Assembly: GCF_900698985.1 (NCBI RefSeq)
Contig: NZ_LR217730.1
Location: 1 to 64,000 of the forward strand
Length of the DNA stretch: 64,000 nt
Origin: Erwinia_E haradaeae_B
GTDB taxonomy: Bacteria > Pseudomonadota > Gammaproteobacteria > Enterobacterales > Enterobacteriaceae
Direction: 5' to 3'
Part shown: positions 61,705 through 64,000 of the stretch, piece by piece
Layout: every line of letters begins with the position of its first letter
Position numbering within the stretch: the stretch's first letter is position 1
Notes under the pieces: model-generated
Told to the model about the DNA's origin: nothing
The model's database searches: none
What the model saw: only the letters and a program-made list of their open reading frames with translations
Position numbers and translations under genes: made by a program

Positions 61705-62721
61705 TTAAATTAGCTCATATTTACGTAATTCAGCTTTAAGGTAGGCATAATAGATTGGAGCTGCAATCACCCCAGTAATACCAAAAATAGCTTCAAATAC
61801 TAACATAGCTAATAGAATTTCCCAGGTTTTGGCATGGATTCGACCACTAAAAATATGTGCATTAATAAAATATTCTAACTTATGAACAATGATAAGATAA
61901 GTTAGAGAAATAAGACTAGCTTCCAGTGATATAGAAAGCCCAATCAAAAAAATAACTGTATTAGAAATTAAATTCCCAATAATTGGCAACAATCCCGTGA
62001 AAAAAGTTAGTACCACTATAGTTTTAGAAAACGGAAAATGCAGCTCGAAAAGAGGTAGTATGCCGAATAGAAAACAACTCGTTAATAATGTGTTAAATAG
62101 TGATACATGAATTTGGGCAAAAATTACACTGTGAAAAGCTTCTGAAAGTATTGTTAGACGGTCCAGGATGGCATCTTGTAAAGGTGTGTTACATCTTTTT
62201 TTATTATTATTTTGCAGAGAAATCATTACGCCTAAGACTGCTCCAATGAGCATAGTAGCAATGGTATGCACTGCGTTACGACTAATAGTCTGCATAACTA
62301 AATTTTCATGTAACCAGTTTATTACCTGATTTTTTAACTCATCTATATTTAATGGTAAATAACGTGTGATCACTGGAGAGAGAGTGTTTTGTGCATCTCT
62401 GAGGAGATTGCTGGCACTAGTTTGAAAACTAGAGAAATCTTGAAAATCGTGTAAAAGAAATCCGATGAGTTTAGTAGCTCCAGAAACGATTAATAGGATG
62501 AGTAGAGCACTAAGAAACATAATGCTTACCCAGCGTGCTATTGGAGCTTTTACTAGATACCCCACAAGAATAGTGAGCCCTAAGATAATTTCATACATAA
62601 TAAACCCTGCTAAAAAACACGGCAGTAAGTGTAAAGGAAACAGGGCAAGCAGTGCAATAGAAACCAGAAAAAAACTAGCAGCTCTGCAAAGAGTTAGACA
62701 TTTTGTATCTCGTGTATGCAT
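61705..62721 (-). CDS. AI-2E family transporter (predicted permease)
   Basis: This 338-aa membrane protein has the layout of the AI-2E/UPF0118 family: two or three N-terminal hydrophobic segments, a soluble middle part (about residues 95-150), then a C-terminal helix bundle. The family signature appears in TGLLPIIGNLISNTVIF near residue 240 and in FGITGVIAAPIYYAYLKAEL at the end. Family members export diverse small molecules or act in Na+/H+ exchange, so substrate cannot be assigned. It could correspond to E. coli YdiK, PerM, YhhT or TqsA, and I cannot decide which. An AGGA ribosome site precedes the ATG. Confidence 0.8.
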   Translation of the reverse strand: MHTRDTKCLTLCRAASFFLVSIALLALFPLHLLPCFLAGFIMYEIILGLTILVGYLVKAPIARWVSIMFLSALLILLIVSGATKLIGFLLHDFQDFSSFQTSASNLLRDAQNTLSPVITRYLPLNIDELKNQVINWLHENLVMQTISRNAVHTIATMLIGAVLGVMISLQNNNKKRCNTPLQDAILDRLTILSEAFHSVIFAQIHVSLFNTLLTSCFLFGILPLFELHFPFSKTIVVLTFFTGLLPIIGNLISNTVIFLIGLSISLEASLISLTYLIIVHKLEYFINAHIFSGRIHAKTWEILLAMLVFEAIFGITGVIAAPIYYAYLKAELRKYELI

Positions 62722-63307
62722 AATTTATCCTAAATATTTAAGATATGTATATATTAATAATGTAACAGTATATTAGTTATATAGTGCTTTGTAGTAGCAT
62801 GATTATCATCAGTCCAGAGAGTTATGTTATTTTGATAAATCTATCATGGTACCTAACCAGGTTATGTCGTATATATAGTAGTCGCTCTGAAAATAGTCTA
62901 ATAAGAATAGGTCTTTCTTTGCTTCTTCCTTATTAACGGAATAAACTTGAGAGCAATCTCTAAGTTTGCTCTTTTAAAGTCTAGCTCTTTGTTTTTTACA
63001 TATAAGATTTTTATTTATGTTGTATACATACAGTACCGTATCGAAGGAGATACAGATAATAACTGGAATGAATTATCATGTATGTAATACATTTACAGAC
63101 AAGTTCTGCTGATATGTGCATGGTGATTTTGTTATATATTTTTTATATATAGGCGCTATGCATATTTATATCTTTTTAATAGTGTTGCGCTATATAGATA
63201 ATTTATGAAACGTTTATACTAGTACGTTCAGTGTTGTGTATATTAATTTGTATGTAATACACAATGAATAATAGGTATGAAGTTAATTATAGTGGTGTCT
63301 TAAGTGC

Positions 63308-63325
63308 AGATAACGAACGTTATCT
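63308..63325. promoter_or_regulatory. Operator-like dyad upstream of the cvrA-like gene
   Basis: Two 8-bp perfect arms, AGATAACG and CGTTATCT, flank an AA centre. The compact form with CG at the centre resembles a dimeric repressor site more than an RNA hairpin. No regulator is known in this window, so the role is a guess. Confidence 0.25.
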
Positions 63326-63925
63326 ATTGTGTCTTGTTATCCTAGATTATAAAATAATACCTTTTATCTTGATACAAAAAATCCAATTATTTATGTATTC
63401 TTTTAACATATAAAATAAATAATTTGAATTTTAGTGGGTTAGCGTTAATTATTGCTAGTATTTTTAATATTTCTAGAAGTCTAATGTTAATGTTTTTATT
63501 TTATTTATTGTATGTATGCAAAATACGGTGATTTATATAGTGTTAATTTTATATCTGATGTATTTTTAGCTATGCTGATAAGGTCAGATTTATAGTTGCG
63601 ATATATCTTCAAATCTCAGAATGTATAATAAAAGATCATAATTATCCTGCAATATATAGGATATTAGAGCATAAGATGCATTAATATCAATAATTCTAAA
63701 AAATAATTTTTATATTTTTTGAGATTGGTTTTAGTCCATTCTGGACAACAGATGAGATTATGATGTCGCAATATACTACATATAACTGCATTATTCATGT
63801 AACCAGGTTTTATTTCTAAACTAAATATTTTTCGGTCGATTATTTTTTAACGGTTTACCCTGTAGTTTTTTTATATCTGAATAATTAAAATGTATACATA
63901 ATTATATAAATATTTGATCTTCAAT

Positions 63926-63931
63926 AAAGGA
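63926..63931 (+). promoter_or_regulatory. Ribosome binding site supporting a TTG start
   Basis: AAAGGA ends 8 nt before the TTG at 63940. An in-frame TAA at 63925 excludes any longer reading. Confidence 0.6.
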
Positions 63932-63939
63932 AATGTCTA

Positions 63940-64000
63940 TTGGAATCTAGTGCGATTTACGGTCTTTTTATTATCGGTTCAATATTGGTTGCTACAAGTA
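63940..64000 (+). CDS. cvrA: CvrA-type K+/H+ antiporter, N-terminal fragment cut by the window edge
   Basis: From a TTG start the last 61 bases encode (M)ESSAIYGLFIIGSILVATS. This closely matches the start of E. coli CvrA/NhaP2 ([20 protein letters not shown]), a cell-volume-regulating potassium/proton antiporter of the CPA1 family, 578 aa in E. coli. The matching pattern LF-I-GSILV-S, the first membrane helix, a good AAAGGA site and an in-frame stop just upstream support it. Only 20 codons are visible, so the rest of the gene is assumed. Confidence 0.7.
   Translation, partial: MESSAIYGLFIIGSILVATS

Larger units (their letters stand above)
62722..63939. other. Spacer between the divergent permease and cvrA-like genes
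   Basis: This 1.2-kb region should hold two divergent promoters. Small structures include a compound hairpin around 62943-62970 followed by T-rich sequence, an 8-bp dyad with a 2-nt centre at 63308-63325, and a 5-bp GC hairpin at 63734-63746. No ORF is recognisable until the TTG at 63940. Confidence 0.5.

Noticed and set aside
62465..62776. A 103-codon open frame antisense to the start of the AI-2E permease gene
   Set aside because: It is a shadow of the real gene, and the permease frame has clear family motifs and a ribosome site.
1..64000. CRISPR arrays, insertion sequences, phage genes and toxin-antitoxin genes
   Set aside because: None was seen. The palindromes are single, unrelated in sequence and have no regular spacing, and no transposase or integrase frame exists.

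Overview
The window is 64 kb of very AT-rich DNA carrying about 39 bacterial protein genes. Almost all read as close relatives of Enterobacterales proteins at full family length. No tRNA, rRNA, insertion sequence, phage gene or CRISPR array was seen. By my addition of gene lengths only about 39.7 kb (62%) is coding. The rest is AT-rich spacer of up to 3.2 kb with no readable gene. Intact housekeeping genes of enteric type, strong AT bias, lost operon members (atpI, rsxE, rsmG and nth absent from their usual places) and large eroded spacers together suggest a long-term, genome-reduced gammaproteobacterial symbiont, probably of an insect. The exact genus cannot be fixed from the sequence alone.

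Layout. 0.3-8.9 kb, + strand: mnmG, pyrG, eno, trxA, rho. 9.8-19.6 kb, - strand: apaH, the ribosomal/tRNA operon rpsP-rimM-trmD-rplS, purL, tadA. 20.8-28.4 kb, + strand: rpiA, lgt, a polA gene split into two ORFs, purM-purN. 28.4-31.6 kb: gene-free, with a switch in strand composition near 29.9 kb that I read as the probable replication origin. 31.6-34.6 kb, + strand: sppA, ansA. 34.6-36.9 kb: gene-free and dense in perfect hairpins. 36.9-43.6 kb, - strand: the eight-gene F1Fo ATP synthase operon atpBEFHAGDC. 45.5-47.4 kb, + strand: gntK-gntU. 48.2-52.9 kb, - strand: rsxA-B-C and rsxD-G. 53.9-54.9 kb, + strand: prmB. Then on the - strand a YdgI/ArcD-type antiporter, sbcB and an AI-2E-family permease. 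The window ends with the first 20 codons of a cvrA-like gene that starts with TTG.

Functionally the region covers ATP synthesis (atp, and rsx as a membrane electron-transfer complex), lower glycolysis (eno), gluconate entry and the pentose phosphate pathway (gntU, gntK, rpiA), purine synthesis (purL, purM, purN), CTP synthesis (pyrG), translation and tRNA modification (mnmG, trmD, tadA, rpsP, rplS, rimM, prmB), transcription termination (rho), thiol redox (trxA), lipoprotein and signal-peptide handling (lgt, sppA), and a thin DNA-repair set (polA, sbcB).

The most notable signals are these. (1) polA is broken exactly at the linker between the 5' nuclease and Klenow parts, by a frame change at an A6 run with an ATGA overlap. 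(2) Two of the four metal-binding residues of the proofreading exonuclease are replaced in the Klenow part. (3) The composition switch, and so the inferred origin, lies about 30 kb from mnmG with no dnaA in the window. (4) Long perfect palindromes (29, 27, 19 and 18 bp arms) stand in otherwise featureless spacers.
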